This document shows, in pieces, positions 63,270 to 64,000 of a stretch of DNA of 64,000 nucleotides. The notes below the pieces were generated by a model. It was not told where the DNA came from. It did no database searches and saw nothing but the letters and a program-made list of their open reading frames with translations. The stretch is taken from contig JAJHZJ010000579.1 in the NCBI GenBank assembly GCA_023548195.1, positions 1,905,346 to 1,969,345 on the forward strand, in the 5' to 3' direction. The stretch is from Bettongia penicillata ogilbyi. Taxonomy: Eukaryota; Chordata; Mammalia; Diprotodontia; Potoroidae. The translations under genes and the position numbers were made by a program. How positions within the stretch are numbered: position 1 is the stretch's first letter; every line of letters starts with the position of its first letter.

Positions 63270-63600
63270 TTGACACCTGGCTGTCAGAACTGTGTTCGTC
63301 CTTCATTGCCAAGGAAGACCATGCCATCAGAGAAATAATGACATGACTTGCACTTGACTTTGTTTTGAGTGAGGGAGGGCTTTGCAGGTCACCAGCCCCA
63401 CTTCTCCTCCAGAGCCATCTGAATCCAGTGACTAGATATTCAGCAGGATGACTGGAGACGACCCAGGATGAGGCAATTGGGGTCAAGTGAGGTCACAGAG
63501 CTAGTAAGTGTCAAGTGTCTGAGGTGAGATTTGAACTCAGATCCTCCGGACTCCTGCACTGGTGCTCTATCCACTGCACCGCCTAGCTGCCCCATGACTG
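63270..63600 (-). mobile_element. tRNA-derived SINE with an RTE-like 3' tail
   Basis: On the minus strand: GGGGCAGCTAGGCGGTGCAG head, GAGTTCAAATCTCACCTCAG B-box part, the body CCAGTCATCCTGCTGAATAT, CAAAGTCAAGTGCAAGTCAT, and the end GGTCTTCCTTGGCAATGAAG GACGAACACAG. The tail resembles that of the RTE element at 57630-57665. Full length and well preserved. Confidence 0.85.
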
Positions 63601-63639
63601 TCAGAACTGATAAAGCTTAGAATGAGCTGCAGGTGACAA

Positions 63640-64000
63640 TGATTGCCAATAAACAAGTGTTTATTAGCTATATTAAGAGGGAAAAGAGGCCCAGAAGAAA
63701 TGGCAAGGCCCATTACTTGGAGAAAAAAAAAAAGTGAAATGAAGAGTGAAAAGGCAGAACCAGAAATGATCAATTTTAAATTTCCATTCTGTGGTACAGG
63801 AAAGTAATGGAACACTACACTTTGAGCAAACAGGCTTCATAAAAACCTGGAAAGACTCATACGAACTGACGCTGAGTGAAATGAGCGGAACCAGGAGAAC
63901 ATTGTACAAAGTAACAGACACACTATTTGATGACTGACTTTGATAGATTTAGCTCTTCTCAACAATGCAAGGATCTAAGACAATTCCACAAGACTCATGA
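63640..64000 (+). mobile_element. L1 3' end, cut by the window edge
   Basis: GAACACTACACTTTGAGC, AAAAACCTGGAAAGACTC, ACGAACTGACGCTGAGTGAA, ATGAGCGGAACCAGGAGAAC, GATGACTGACTTTGATAG, AAGACAATTCCACAAGACTC. The typical marsupial L1 3' sequence, continuing beyond 64000. Confidence 0.85.

Noticed and set aside
63500..63600. tRNA-like sequence with A and B boxes
   Set aside because: It is the head of a tRNA-derived SINE; there is no full cloverleaf or anticodon arm. The same applies to 2230-2312 and 28775-28860.

Overview
The window is a piece of a marsupial nuclear genome. It holds one recognisable gene: CENPF (centromere protein F, mitosin), on the minus strand and cut at both ends. The marsupial call rests on the repeats. 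There are many L1 3' ends, ORF1-only half-L1 (HAL1-like) elements with a CCAAGATGGCGG start, an RTE-type LINE, and tRNA-derived SINEs sharing its tail. There is no Alu, B1 or bovine-type SINE. The species cannot be named from the sequence.

Fourteen coding exons can be placed to the base between 61744 and 2638. All have AG/GT borders, their phases agree throughout, and together they read 11,019 nt (3,673 codons) without a stop. About 160 N-terminal residues (beyond 64000) and the last exon, about 65 residues carrying the C-terminal tail (below position 1), lie outside the window; both figures come from comparison with human CENP-F as I remember it. Two exons dominate: 24884-28281 (3.4 kb) and 18348-23651 (5.3 kb). 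The product is an almost continuous coiled coil ending in a basic, nuclear-localising tail. In the family it acts at the nuclear matrix, nuclear envelope and outer kinetochore.

The most unusual feature is inside the 5.3 kb exon: a tandem array of about 28 units of about 38 residues (114 bp), roughly 18935-22050. It makes the product about 800 residues longer than the human one. The array has higher-order structure. A block of about 430 bp is almost identical to another 1,212 bp away, and three units are shorter by exactly one heptad.

Layout by transcript order (high to low coordinates): 61.7-52.6 kb, two exons around an 8.7 kb intron holding an RTE element and two half-L1 elements tail to tail; 49.5-40.9 kb, three small exons among old L1 copies; a 10.2 kb intron with L1 and half-L1; one small exon at 30.6 kb; the two giant exons (28.3-18.3 kb); six C-terminal exons (16.2-2.6 kb) between introns rich in SINEs and LINE tails. 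No second gene, RNA gene or promoter was found. A 46 nt copy of a CENPF exon edge lies in the intron at 50.85 kb.
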